Part shown: in pieces, positions 17,068 through 24,778 of the stretch
Position numbering within the stretch: position 1 is the stretch's first letter
Layout of the letters: every line of letters starts with the position of its first letter
Origin: an uncultured Muribaculaceae bacterium
GTDB taxonomy: Bacteria > Bacteroidota > Bacteroidia > Bacteroidales > Muribaculaceae
NCBI GenBank assembly: GCA_944321875.1
Contig: CALUMX010000034.1
Span: 1 to 33,599, forward strand
Length of the DNA stretch: 33,599 bases
Direction of reading: 5' to 3'
Translations under genes and position numbers: made by a program
Notes under the pieces: model-generated
Database searches by the model: none
The model's input: only the letters and a program-made list of their open reading frames with translations
What the model was told of the DNA's origin: nothing

Positions 17068-18048
17068 CTATTTAGTCTTCATTTTATAATAATCGAATCC
17101 TAGTTTTTTTGATAATCTCTTCCATAATATATGAAAATGAGTTGCACTTGCTTGTGATATTGTAAGTGTGCCTTTGTTTATCCTTCTTGTAAATTCTAAT
17201 CGTAGACTTCGATTTTCATCATCATACAACTTCATTAATTCCTCTACGCTTATTCCCCAGCCTCTATTAGGTCTTTTCATTGAAAAGGTATAATTAGGGG
17301 TTACAGCCCTAATTTCTGCAAGATTATTTCCAACGGCTAATGCTATATCTTGTTTGCTGAAAGAATTGCCTATACGCATAATGTCGTTTTCCGCATATCC
17401 CCATGCACTCGGATGATTGTGGGTAAATATTCTGTCATTCATTAAGAGACACTCATCTTTTGTGAATTGAACGTTACTATGTCCTCCACGCTTATCAATC
17501 ACAATGCTACCATCCTTATTGAACAATACACCTGTCTCATAACTTTTATTTTGCCGTATATTAGATTCCACATCAGACACAGCCTTAGTAAGTTCGTAAT
17601 TACTCCCGTCAAGGACTGAAAGCTGTTCTATCCCCGCAATCTTATAAACAGTAAATGTTGATGTTGGTGTATAATCAAGTATACTGTCAATTCGTTTTTG
17701 ATTATCCCTAACGAAATATGGCAGCGTGCCTTTTTTCTTAGCTTCTTCTATACGGTAAGCATTAGTCCCCACCCACTGCTTGAACTCGTCGGGCACGTCC
17801 TTCACCTCGTTCACGCTCTCAGTTGTGACCTCGCTGCGTCCGTCCCATTCCCAAAACTCCTCCTCAGTTTTGAGGATAGGGATTTTGTAACACCGACAGT
17901 TCGGATGCCACCCGGTCCACTTGAAATCCTTGGGGTATTTCCCGGCCAGCGTGTTGCAGATGTCAGAGAACCGACCTGCTGGCACACCCTTGCAGTTATG
18001 GTTGCCGCTGAGCTTGATTTCACGACCACGAAATCCATCTGCTTCCAC
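17068..18048 (-). CDS. MuF phage-capsid C-terminus fused to a JAB/MPN-like domain (N-terminally truncated)
   Basis: Residues 1-65 match the end of phage Mu gpF/SPP1 gp7-type head morphogenesis proteins (GREIKLSGNHN, then WHPNCRCYKIPI). A linker (72-115) precedes a domain with JAMM-like residues: E172 (YETGVLF), H210-x-H212-P (FTHNHPS) and S231-x-x-D234. The spacing between the His pair and SxxD is about ten residues longer than canonical. MuF fusions carry variable C-terminal toxin domains in temperate phages, and JAB domains act as peptidases. The start is a GTG. The upstream MuF sequence continues in another frame (18024-18080), so this is a frameshifted remnant of a larger gene. Confidence 0.75.
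   Translation of the reverse strand: MEADGFRGREIKLSGNHNCKGVPAGRFSDICNTLAGKYPKDFKWTGWHPNCRCYKIPILKTEEEFWEWDGRSEVTTESVNEVKDVPDEFKQWVGTNAYRIEEAKKKGTLPYFVRDNQKRIDSILDYTPTSTFTVYKIAGIEQLSVLDGSNYELTKAVSDVESNIRQNKSYETGVLFNKDGSIVIDKRGGHSNVQFTKDECLLMNDRIFTHNHPSAWGYAENDIMRIGNSFSKQDIALAVGNNLAEIRAVTPNYTFSMKRPNRGWGISVEELMKLYDDENRSLRLEFTRRINKGTLTISQASATHFHILWKRLSKKLGFDYYKMKTK
17781..17822 (-). repeat. Linker direct repeat, copy 2
   Basis: This is the partner of 16561-16602 (40 of 42 identical), located at the MuF/JAB boundary. Confidence 0.9.
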
Positions 18049-18080
18049 TGTTCGCGGTATGCATGTTGTTGGGTGGGATG
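18024..18080 (-). pseudogene. Frameshifted MuF fragment
   Basis: In another minus-strand frame, this stretch encodes HPTQQHAYREQWKQMDFVV, which reads naturally into GREIKLSGNH of the downstream frame if a small indel is restored. No further MuF sequence lies upstream, where the terminator of the neighbouring OMP gene begins. The phage gene therefore ends abruptly at this junction. Confidence 0.6.
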
Positions 18081-18108
18081 AAAAAAGCCACCTCGGTGGG
18101 AGGTGGCT
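18081..18108 (-). terminator. Terminator of the sigma/OMP operon
   Basis: A 9-bp stem (AGCCACCTC / GAGGTGGCT) is followed by a T run on the minus strand, 53 bp past the OMP gene stop. Confidence 0.85.
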
Positions 18109-18160
18109 GTATGGATTCTGATAGTGTTTCCGTCAGGAGTGCGACTTGACGTGGTAACGG

Positions 18161-19087
18161 TCAGAAGAGAATGAAACCGACGGAGAGGCTGTTGAATTTC
18201 GGACCGAAGTCGTTGACGAGAACGTCGCTCGGTGAGTATTTCACATAGAGGCTGAGCACCTTGAACTTCAGGTAGGCCATGAGGTCGACGGTGGCACGGC
18301 GCTGGTGGATGTTGTCGGTGGAGAATTTATGCTCTTCGCCGTTGAGCTTGTAGACGGTCTTCATACTGGCATGGGTGTTGAAGTTGACAACGGCACCGCA
18401 TCCGAACTGGAAGTTTTTGGCGAAAGTCTGGTGGAACATGACCGGCAGCGTGAGGCTGAACACCTTGATGCGCGAGAATTTGACATCGGCGTTTTCCGGA
18501 TAGGTATCGAAGCCGATGGTGTTGCCGTCCTGGACGAAGCGGGTGTTGCCTGTCATGCGGAAGTTACGCCAGCTGAAGCCAAAACCGATGGAGAAAGATG
18601 TGCCGTTGCGCCACGGACGCCAGCGGAAGCGGAGGGCGTCGAAGAAGATTTCGTAGGAGTTGCCCATGTCGACGTTCATCGGTTGCGGCGCGTTGAGCGC
18701 GTTGACAAATCCGAATCCAAGGCCGCCCATTTCGAAGTCGTGTTCCGACGGGCATACGGGTTTCGACTTGTCGATAAACGGAATCCGGAAATTCCATTCC
18801 GAGTTGGTCACCTCGTCGTCGACTGAGGTCTTGTGGGTATATTGGTAGCGGAAGTCGGGGTTGTCCTTCTCGCCAAAGATGTTTACTTGCAGGTGGTCAT
18901 CGAATTGCCGGATGGTGACGGAATCGGGTTGCTCGAAGCGGTGGATGGAGTCGGAGGGCAGAGCCTCGACGGCCAACGTGTCGGCGGGAACTGGCTTTTG
19001 TGCGGCAGTGGCAAGGGAGTCGGCCGCTTCAAGGGCATTGGCTTGCAGACCGCAGAGGACGAGCAGGGAAAGAAATAGCTTTTTCAT
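18161..19087 (-). CDS. Outer-membrane beta-barrel protein
   Basis: The 308-residue protein has a signal peptide (MKKLFLSLLVLCGLQANA), a low-complexity linker (about 20-60), then alternating amphipathic strands typical of a small beta-barrel (for example FRWRPWRNGTSFSIGFGFSW). It ends in SVGFILF, with the terminal aromatic favoured by the BAM complex. It resembles PorT/OMP_b-brl type barrels of Bacteroidetes. It is last in an operon with an ECF sigma factor and anti-sigma factor (21-bp gap to the gene before), suggesting control by envelope signals. Confidence 0.8.
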   Translation of the reverse strand: MKKLFLSLLVLCGLQANALEAADSLATAAQKPVPADTLAVEALPSDSIHRFEQPDSVTIRQFDDHLQVNIFGEKDNPDFRYQYTHKTSVDDEVTNSEWNFRIPFIDKSKPVCPSEHDFEMGGLGFGFVNALNAPQPMNVDMGNSYEIFFDALRFRWRPWRNGTSFSIGFGFSWRNFRMTGNTRFVQDGNTIGFDTYPENADVKFSRIKVFSLTLPVMFHQTFAKNFQFGCGAVVNFNTHASMKTVYKLNGEEHKFSTDNIHQRRATVDLMAYLKFKVLSLYVKYSPSDVLVNDFGPKFNSLSVGFILF

Positions 19088-19108
19088 ATCTTGTACGTTT
19101 TTATTTGA

Positions 19109-19552
19109 TTATCGGAATAGTTTCTTGAGTTCGGAAAGGGTGGCTTTCCCCTCCATGTAGACCATGGTGGTCTCCTGCTTCTCGCCGGGGCGGAGCAGGT
19201 TGTTGCGGAAGAAGAGGTAGCGGTAGGAGCCGTCCGGGTTCTTGAACGTGTAGAACGCATAGTAGAGCTGTCCGCCTTTCATTCCCTCTTCTCTGTCGAC
19301 TGACTGTTTGCCGTCGGCGCGTACGAGCTGTTCCATGTGGGCGGCAAGACGCGGGTCGTTGGCAACGGTGAGGCTGCGGAAGAGCGTGAGGTTGTAATCC
19401 TTGAGCATCTTGCCTTTCAGAAACAGCTCGGTCACGTTTTTCTGTTCCCGATACTTGTCGGTGAACAGCTCTGAGATGTGCATTCCTTTCTGTGCGAGCA
19501 GTGCGGGCACGGCCGTGAGGAGGAATACGGTGATTATGATGACTCGTTTCAT
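19109..19552 (-). CDS. Secreted protein of unknown function (DUF6108-like)
   Basis: The protein is 147 residues from the ATG at 19552. That start gives a clean signal peptide (MKRVIIITVFLLTAVPALLAQ) and a 13-bp gap to the previous gene; an ATG 8 codons earlier would overlap it and hide the signal sequence. The mature part (HISELFTDKYREQKNVTELF, later LYYAFYTFKNPDGSYRYLFF) resembles a small periplasmic family found beside ECF sigma genes in Bacteroidales; the DUF number is from memory. Its position suggests a role in the same envelope response. Confidence 0.7.
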   Translation of the reverse strand: MKRVIIITVFLLTAVPALLAQKGMHISELFTDKYREQKNVTELFLKGKMLKDYNLTLFRSLTVANDPRLAAHMEQLVRADGKQSVDREEGMKGGQLYYAFYTFKNPDGSYRYLFFRNNLLRPGEKQETTMVYMEGKATLSELKKLFR

Positions 19553-19565
19553 GACTGTAAGGTTT

Positions 19566-20033
19566 TTATTCTTCATTGAGGGTATTGAATATGTCGCTCA
19601 GTTGGTTGTCGAGCTCTACGGTGGCAGAGGCTTCTCCCATGGCTTGGAGCGAGAGTTGCATCTGCTGGCGCACGATGGCTTCATCCGTGTAACGCTCGCC
19701 GCCGATGTAGACGACGCACTGGTTGCTGCGCATGTCGTGGGCCATCCAGCCTGCCATTGCCACCACGCAGGCCACGGAGGCGGCTACGGCGTAGCGCATG
19801 ACGGTGTGACGCCGCGACCGGCTGTGCTGACGGCGGGAGAGCCGGCGGCCTGTGGCGAGGTAGCCCATGACGGCACGGAGTTCGTCAAACTCCTGACACT
19901 GTGCGTCGGGCGTGGCCAGAAACCGGCGGAGCTCAGCCTCTTCGGCTTCGGAGGTCTCCGCTTCGAAATAGCGTTCGGCGAGCCGGAGCCATTCCTCGCG
20001 GGTGCGGTCGTATGTCGTTTGTCTGTTGTTCAT
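19566..20033 (-). CDS. Anti-sigma factor-like single-pass membrane protein
   Basis: The protein is 155 residues from ATG 20033, which overlaps the sigma stop by 4 nt (ATGA); an upstream ATG 8 codons earlier is less likely. The N-terminal part (EEWLRLAERYFEAETSEAEE, LRRFLA) is a helical cytosolic domain like the zinc-less anti-sigma domains of this phylum. One membrane segment follows an Arg-rich stretch (about AVAASVACVVAMAGWMA), then a periplasmic tail. It probably holds the sigma factor encoded upstream. Confidence 0.75.
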   Translation of the reverse strand: MNNRQTTYDRTREEWLRLAERYFEAETSEAEEAELRRFLATPDAQCQEFDELRAVMGYLATGRRLSRRQHSRSRRHTVMRYAVAASVACVVAMAGWMAHDMRSNQCVVYIGGERYTDEAIVRQQMQLSLQAMGEASATVELDNQLSDIFNTLNEE

Positions 20034-20536
20034 TGTCTTTCCAGTTTTAGGTAACACATTCTGATTGTCTTTCGGGCGCGTGAGAGTTGCATCCTGACGG
20101 CGGCTTCCTGCATCCCGAGGTCGGCGGCTATGTCCTCAAACGAATCGCCTTCGTATTCGCGGCGCCGGACGATGGTCTGCTGCAGCGCAGTCAGCTCGCG
20201 GTTGATGATGGTCTCGACGGCCTCAAACTGCTCGCGGCGCTCGCGCTCGCTTTCCGCATCGTCGGGCGGCTCGGCGTCCCGGCCTTCATCGATGGCGACC
20301 ACTGTGGCCGACTGCCGTTTGCGTAGGGCATCGATGGCCAGGTTGCGCACGGTCGTGACTGAGAGCGCTTCCGCTTCCTGCCGTGAGTGAATCTCGTCGC
20401 GCTTGGGCCACAAACGGCAGAAAGCCTCCTGCAGAGCGTCGTTGGCTTCCTCCTCGTCGGGGAGGAAACGGGATGCCAGACGCAGGAGTTTTCTGCGTAG
20501 CCCGGTGAAAGCCCATGTCACTGATTCGTCGCTCAT
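20030..20536 (-). CDS. ECF-type RNA polymerase sigma factor
   Basis: The protein is 168 residues from the ATG at 20536 (MSDESVTWAF). The frame is open further upstream to 20665, but that part is AT-rich, not sigma-like, and runs into the terminator region. Region 2 is seen in DEEEANDALQEAFCRLW and region 4 in LTALQQTIVRRREYEGDSF followed by EAAVRMQLSRARKTI. It directs RNA polymerase to a small regulon, probably including its own operon (sigma, anti-sigma, secreted protein, OMP). Confidence 0.9.
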   Translation of the reverse strand: MSDESVTWAFTGLRRKLLRLASRFLPDEEEANDALQEAFCRLWPKRDEIHSRQEAEALSVTTVRNLAIDALRKRQSATVVAIDEGRDAEPPDDAESERERREQFEAVETIINRELTALQQTIVRRREYEGDSFEDIAADLGMQEAAVRMQLSRARKTIRMCYLKLERQ

Positions 20537-20575
20537 CTGTGTGCTTGTTTTGTTTTTGAGTTCCTTTTCATATAG

Positions 20576-20609
20576 CAAAACGGTGACTGTCGCGTTTTGT
20601 AACACAAAA
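20576..20609. promoter_or_regulatory. Inverted repeats upstream of the sigma operon
   Basis: CAAAACG (20576-20582) and CGTTTTG (20593-20599) form an inverted pair; TTTTGT-AAC-ACAAAA (20595-20609) forms a second, overlapping one, 40-75 bp before the sigma start. It is a possible autoregulatory site; the repeats are short and AT-rich. Confidence 0.35.
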
Positions 20610-20665
20610 TTTGAAAAAAAATTTTTCTCCGCCTTCAATTCCGGGTAAGAAACAGTCCGGAGCAT

Positions 20666-20697
20666 AAAAAAAGCACGGCAGGTGGTGCCTGCCGTGC
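20666..20697 (-). terminator. Terminator of the first propeller gene
   Basis: A perfect 10-bp stem (GCACGGCAGG / CCTGCCGTGC) is followed by seven T on the minus strand, 24 bp after the stop. Confidence 0.9.
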
Positions 20698-20721
20698 CTT
20701 TATGGTTGGGGAATGTTGTGC

Positions 20722-22437
20722 TTATTGAAGAACAATCTTGTCGGCGTGTTGCTCACCGTCGGCTGTAACCGTGCGGAGGATGAACATGCCCTTCTCGTTC
20801 GGGAGGTTCATTTCGCTGCCCGGGTTGTTGATGCTCATGCGCATGCTGCCGTCGAGGCCGTAGAGAGTAGCTGATACGACTTCAGAGAGGAATTGCACCT
20901 TGCCGTCAGCGATGAGGTTGGAGCGAACGATGCGCTTGCTGTCAGCCTTGACGTTGTTGACACCTGCAAACTCTGTAGCGTCGATAGCCCATGACTTGAT
21001 TGCGAACGTGTTCGGGTCGGAACCGAAACCTACGAATGCGAGGCCGTTGGCTGAAACGTTGACTGTACCCGTGAGAATCTTGTCGGTAACTTCCACCGGT
21101 TCGCCGGTAGAGTAGTCAGTATAGGTGTATGCAAGACCTGCGTCTTTGAATGTCTGGTCGTTGACTTTTCCGTCAGTGCAGTATGACAGGTATTCCGGAA
21201 TTGTCATTGAAGTGGAAGAACCGTTCATGATGATGCGGGCATCGACCGGGTCGTATTGAGTTCCTGCATAAGGAATGCGGTAAACTACGTCGCCGTTGTC
21301 GGTGATGCGGCTGCCGATGCAGGCATTGCCGCCGGCTTGGATAACGGTGTATTTGTCGTTGTTCTCAAGGTCGATGATGGCCGGATTCGTAGGGGTTGAC
21401 CATGGGTCATCGCTTGCTTCTGCTACTGAGAATCCCACATAGCGGCCGTTATCGCTGGCTGCCATCGAGTAGAGGTCGAAAGAAGTGCCGCTGAGACGTT
21501 GGAAGAATACTTCCTGGAATGCGTTGACTGCTGTGTTGTATTCATTCATTGCCTCGTCGTATACTTGTTTGTCGGCGAGGTATTCGGCTTTCTTGTCGGC
21601 ATCGTTGATGAAATCCTCATAAGCCGGCATTTCACCTACATAGCCACCGGCAATCCATTCGTCGTAAGCTGTCTGGTAAGCGTTCAGCTCTTCTTCCGTC
21701 ATGTATTTGCTGATGTCGAGGTCTTCCGGTTCTTCCGGCCATTCCGGGAAATCAGGACCATCGAGGTAGACAACATCCTCACCGAGGAGTTTGTATGACC
21801 ACTGACCGTCGCTTCCTTTATCCCATACGATAGGGAGACCTCCGTAGCCTGAGAAGTCTATCTGGCGACCGATAACTCTGTCTTTGTCTGCAGAGATGAA
21901 GAGCGGATAGTAGCCCTGAGGTGCACGTCCGGTGTAGTCCTTTTCCGGGAACGGAAGCGCTACGGCTGTAATTTCGTTGCCGGAAATTTCCCATATATAA
22001 GGATAGGCGGAAATTACGTTGTCAAAGGCGTTGACTTTAGGTTGCAGGAAACCGCATGCCAACTGTCCGTCTGCAGTAAGATTGCGGGCAGAACCGGTGA
22101 CCATATTGCTGCCTTCCGGAATAGGAAGCATTTTCACTTCACCTTCGGAACTTACGAGAACCGGTTGTTCCATACCCGGGTCGCCGATGCTGCCGGCAGC
22201 CCAACCTTCATTGTTGATGCCGTCAATGTAGTAGTATTGGTCGTTATAGACCATAGGAACAGTTGTCTGTGTATCCCAAAAATAGGCTGCGCCTTCAGTA
22301 CTTGAGCAAGCCCACCGACCGTTGGATGAGTTGGCCCAGATTGTAACATCGTTAGCCACCTTGATTTCTTGAGCGTTGACATTTGCTTGGCTTAGACAGG
22401 CAAACGAGAGTGCAGATAAGAGTAAAGTTTTTTTCAT
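20722..22437 (-). CDS. Secreted beta-propeller-like protein with T9SS tail (copy A)
   Basis: The 571-residue protein has a signal peptide (MKKTLLLSALSFACLSQANVNAQ). Seven repeats of a 'DG...G...W' type follow (around NSSNGRWACSS, NNEGWAAGS, TADGQLACGF, SADKDRVIGRQ, SDNGRYVGFSV, TDNGDVVYRIP, SANGLAFVGFG), like HAF-type propeller blades. A charged helical insert (MTEEELNAYQ...) lies between blades 4 and 5. The last about 75 residues (FLSEVVSATLYGLDGSMRMS ... KIVLQ) resemble a type A type IX secretion sorting domain, so the protein is probably exported or surface-attached. Function is unknown. It is a tandem paralogue of the next gene. Confidence 0.8.
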   Translation of the reverse strand: MKKTLLLSALSFACLSQANVNAQEIKVANDVTIWANSSNGRWACSSTEGAAYFWDTQTTVPMVYNDQYYYIDGINNEGWAAGSIGDPGMEQPVLVSSEGEVKMLPIPEGSNMVTGSARNLTADGQLACGFLQPKVNAFDNVISAYPYIWEISGNEITAVALPFPEKDYTGRAPQGYYPLFISADKDRVIGRQIDFSGYGGLPIVWDKGSDGQWSYKLLGEDVVYLDGPDFPEWPEEPEDLDISKYMTEEELNAYQTAYDEWIAGGYVGEMPAYEDFINDADKKAEYLADKQVYDEAMNEYNTAVNAFQEVFFQRLSGTSFDLYSMAASDNGRYVGFSVAEASDDPWSTPTNPAIIDLENNDKYTVIQAGGNACIGSRITDNGDVVYRIPYAGTQYDPVDARIIMNGSSTSMTIPEYLSYCTDGKVNDQTFKDAGLAYTYTDYSTGEPVEVTDKILTGTVNVSANGLAFVGFGSDPNTFAIKSWAIDATEFAGVNNVKADSKRIVRSNLIADGKVQFLSEVVSATLYGLDGSMRMSINNPGSEMNLPNEKGMFILRTVTADGEQHADKIVLQ

Positions 22438-22514
22438 AAGTTAAGAATTAAACTGGTTAATTAAAATATTAATAAGTGTGTTGATTCGGTAGTAATCTGT
22501 AATTGTGTCGTTTG

Positions 22515-22556
22515 CAAATGTTACGATTTATTTTGAATTTTCAAAATAAATCGTAA
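22515..22556 (-). promoter_or_regulatory. Promoter of copy A overlapped by a 36-bp perfect palindrome
   Basis: On the minus strand, TTTG (22545-22542), 19 bp and AACATTTG (22522-22515) fit a promoter. A perfect inverted repeat with 17-bp arms (TTACGATTTATTTTGAA, 22521-22537, and its complement 22540-22556, 2-bp centre) covers the -33 element and spacer, as an operator would. Confidence 0.55.
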
Positions 22557-22673
22557 TTATTTTAATGTTAAATATGATTATATGTGTTTTTATTGCCTTT
22601 TCTATTTTGTGATTTGTAATTTGGATGGCATATTTATGTTGATTGTGCATGCTTTTTTTGTCGGTCGATGAAT

Positions 22674-22708
22674 AAAAAAACACGGCGCAACTTTTTTGTT
22701 ACGCCGTG
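22674..22708 (-). terminator. Terminator of the second propeller gene
   Basis: CACGGCG / CGCCGTG, extended by AAC/GTT after one mismatch, forms a stem followed by a T run on the minus strand. Confidence 0.85.
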
Positions 22709-22734
22709 CTCATTATGAAGGAGTCGAATTATTC

Positions 22735-24450
22735 TTATTGAAGAACAATCTTGTCTACGTGCTGAGCTCCATCCGTTGTAACTGAACGGAGAATGTACAC
22801 ACCCTTTTCGTTAGGCATGCTCATTTCGCTGTCAGGATTGTTGACGCTCATACGCATGCTGCCGTCGAGACCGTAGAGAGTAGCTGATTCAACTTCTGAA
22901 AGGAATTCCACCTTACCGTCTGAGATGAGGTTGGTGCGGATGATACGCTCGTTGTCAGTCTTAACACTGTTGACGCTTGCAAACTCAGTAGCATCGATAG
23001 CCCAAGATTTGAGGGCGAATGTGTTCGGGTCAGAACCGAAGCCGATGAATGAAAGACCGTTGGCTGAAACGTTGGCTGTACCTGTGAGAATCTTGTCGGT
23101 TACTTCCACCGGCTCGCCATTAGAATAGTCAGTGTAAGTATAGGAGAGACCTGCGTCAATGAAAGTCTGGTCGTTTACCTTACCGTTAGTACGGAGAGAA
23201 AGGTATTCCGGAATTGTCATTGATGTAGAGGAACCGTTCATGATGATGCGTGCGTCAACCGGGTCGTATTGAGTACCGGAATAAGGAATGCGGTAAACGA
23301 CGTCACCGTTGTCGGTGATGCGGTTGCCGATGCAGGCGTTGCCACCTCCGTCGAGCACCTTATACTCGTTAGTGTTGAGGTCGAGGATTGCCGGGTTGTA
23401 GAAACGTTCCATTGTCTCTTCGTTGGAAGTCTTTACAGTGAAGCCCATGTAGCGACCGTTGTCACTTGCAGAGAGGGAATAAAGGTCGAATACAGTACCA
23501 CTGAGACGGCTGAAGAAGATGTCAAGGAATACAGTTACTTTTACGTCATATTCATATTTCGCTTCCTCATAAGCGGCCTTGTCGGCAAGGTATTGAGCTT
23601 TCTTCTCGGCATCGTTGATATAGTTTTCATAAGCCGGCATTTCACCAACATAGCCACTTGCTACCCATTCGTCATAGTCAGCTTGGTAGGCGTTCAGCTC
23701 CTCTTCTGTCATGTAGTTTCCAGCTTCCGGCTCTTTGGGCTCAACATCCGGCCATTCCGGGAATTCTTCGCCATCTTTGAAAACGATGTCTTCACCGAAT
23801 GTTCTGTAAGTCCATTTGCCTTCACTGTCCTTTTCCCAGATGATGGGCACTCCGGCAGAACCTGAGAAGTCAATCTGTCGGCCGATAATTCTGTTCTTGT
23901 CAGCAGAAATGAAAAGAGGATAGTTACCCTGAGGCGCGCGTCCTGTGAAATCTTTTTCAGGGTAAGGCAGCGGAGTCGCTGTGATATTGTCGCCTGAAAT
24001 CTCCCAGATATATGGGTAGGCGGAAATTACATTGTCAAATGCGTTGACGTTTGGCTGGAGGAAACCGCAGACCATTTGTCCGTCCTCCGTCAGGTTGCGG
24101 GCAGAACCGTAGACCATTTCACTGCCTTCCGGAATAGGAAGCATTTTTACTTCACAGTCCGGGCTCAGAAGAATTGGTTTTTCTGCTCCGGGTTCACCGA
24201 TGCTACCGGCAGCCCAACCGTCATTGTTGATGCCATCGACAGCATATGGTTGGTCGTTGTACATCATGGGAACCGTTGTTTGAGTGTCCCAGAAATAGGC
24301 TGTGCCTTCAGTGCTTGAGCAAGCCCAGCGGCCATTAGGGGAGTTTGTCCAAATGATGACACCATCCACCACGTTAATTTTTTGAGCAATTGCATCTACC
24401 TGGCTCAAACAGGCAAGCGAGAGTGCAGATAAAAGTAAAGTCTTTTTCAT
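22735..24450 (-). CDS. Secreted beta-propeller-like protein with T9SS tail (copy B)
   Basis: The protein is 571 residues from ATG 24450, exactly the length of copy A. The frame is open upstream to 24543, but only 24450 gives the signal peptide MKKTLLLSALSLACLSQ that matches copy A. The same seven blade-like repeats and the same C-terminal sorting region (FLSEVESATLYGLDGSMRMS) are present. The helical insert and the fifth blade (MERFYNPAILDLN) differ most between the copies. The two have separate promoters and terminators, so they may be expressed under different conditions. Function unknown. Confidence 0.8.
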   Translation of the reverse strand: MKKTLLLSALSLACLSQVDAIAQKINVVDGVIIWTNSPNGRWACSSTEGTAYFWDTQTTVPMMYNDQPYAVDGINNDGWAAGSIGEPGAEKPILLSPDCEVKMLPIPEGSEMVYGSARNLTEDGQMVCGFLQPNVNAFDNVISAYPYIWEISGDNITATPLPYPEKDFTGRAPQGNYPLFISADKNRIIGRQIDFSGSAGVPIIWEKDSEGKWTYRTFGEDIVFKDGEEFPEWPDVEPKEPEAGNYMTEEELNAYQADYDEWVASGYVGEMPAYENYINDAEKKAQYLADKAAYEEAKYEYDVKVTVFLDIFFSRLSGTVFDLYSLSASDNGRYMGFTVKTSNEETMERFYNPAILDLNTNEYKVLDGGGNACIGNRITDNGDVVYRIPYSGTQYDPVDARIIMNGSSTSMTIPEYLSLRTNGKVNDQTFIDAGLSYTYTDYSNGEPVEVTDKILTGTANVSANGLSFIGFGSDPNTFALKSWAIDATEFASVNSVKTDNERIIRTNLISDGKVEFLSEVESATLYGLDGSMRMSVNNPDSEMSMPNEKGVYILRSVTTDGAQHVDKIVLQ

Positions 24451-24551
24451 AGATGTGAAGATTAAGTGTAGTAATATTAGTTTTGTGTGATATTTATAGC
24501 GAGATTTTTCCAATAATGTCAATCCATGACATAGGGAATTCAAGACGGTTA

Positions 24552-24603
24552 CAAAGATTGTAAATAATTTTGACTTTTTAAAGGAAATTGTAACTTTTTA
24601 AAG
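24552..24603 (-). promoter_or_regulatory. Promoter of copy B with two direct repeats 20 bp apart
   Basis: On the minus strand AATCTTTG (24559-24552) is a near -7 box with TTTA 19 bp upstream. The 11-mer ACTTTTTAAAG occurs at 24573-24583 (over the -33 element) and 24593-24603, exactly 20 bp, two helical turns, apart. The remaining part of the 328-bp gap (24604-24715) is AT-rich with nothing recognised. Confidence 0.45.
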
Positions 24604-24715
24604 CGTAAAAATAAAAAATTGTTGCACATTCTGTCTGTATGGTATTATGGTGTAAGTTTTATGTATTTTTATTCTGTTGTAATCTTGGGTTGAAAGACTT
24701 TTGCATCAGGAGGTT

Positions 24716-24749
24716 AAAAAGAAGTCCTGCCTTTTAGAGGGCAGGACTT
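24716..24749 (-). terminator. Terminator of the endonuclease gene
   Basis: A perfect 10-bp stem (AAGTCCTGCC / GGCAGGACTT) is followed by C and five T on the minus strand. Confidence 0.85.
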
Positions 24750-24778
24750 GCAATAAGGGATGAAAATTTATACTGTCA

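Noticed and set aside
17068..18048. RadC DNA-repair assignment because of the HNHPS motif
   Set aside because: The motif is fused to a MuF capsid tail, the spacing to SxxD differs, and other RadC regions are absent; a JAB-like toxin or processing domain fits better.
20537..20665. Longer start for the ECF sigma factor
   Set aside because: The extra 43 residues have no sigma-factor character and lie in AT-rich promoter-like DNA with inverted repeats.
21768..21779. Short match between spacers 10/12 (GACAACATCCT) and the propeller gene
   Set aside because: Only 11 bases agree, far below a protospacer; it is chance similarity, not self-targeting.
24451..24543. Longer start for propeller copy B
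   Set aside because: Only the ATG at 24450 gives the signal peptide shared with copy A and the same 571-residue length.
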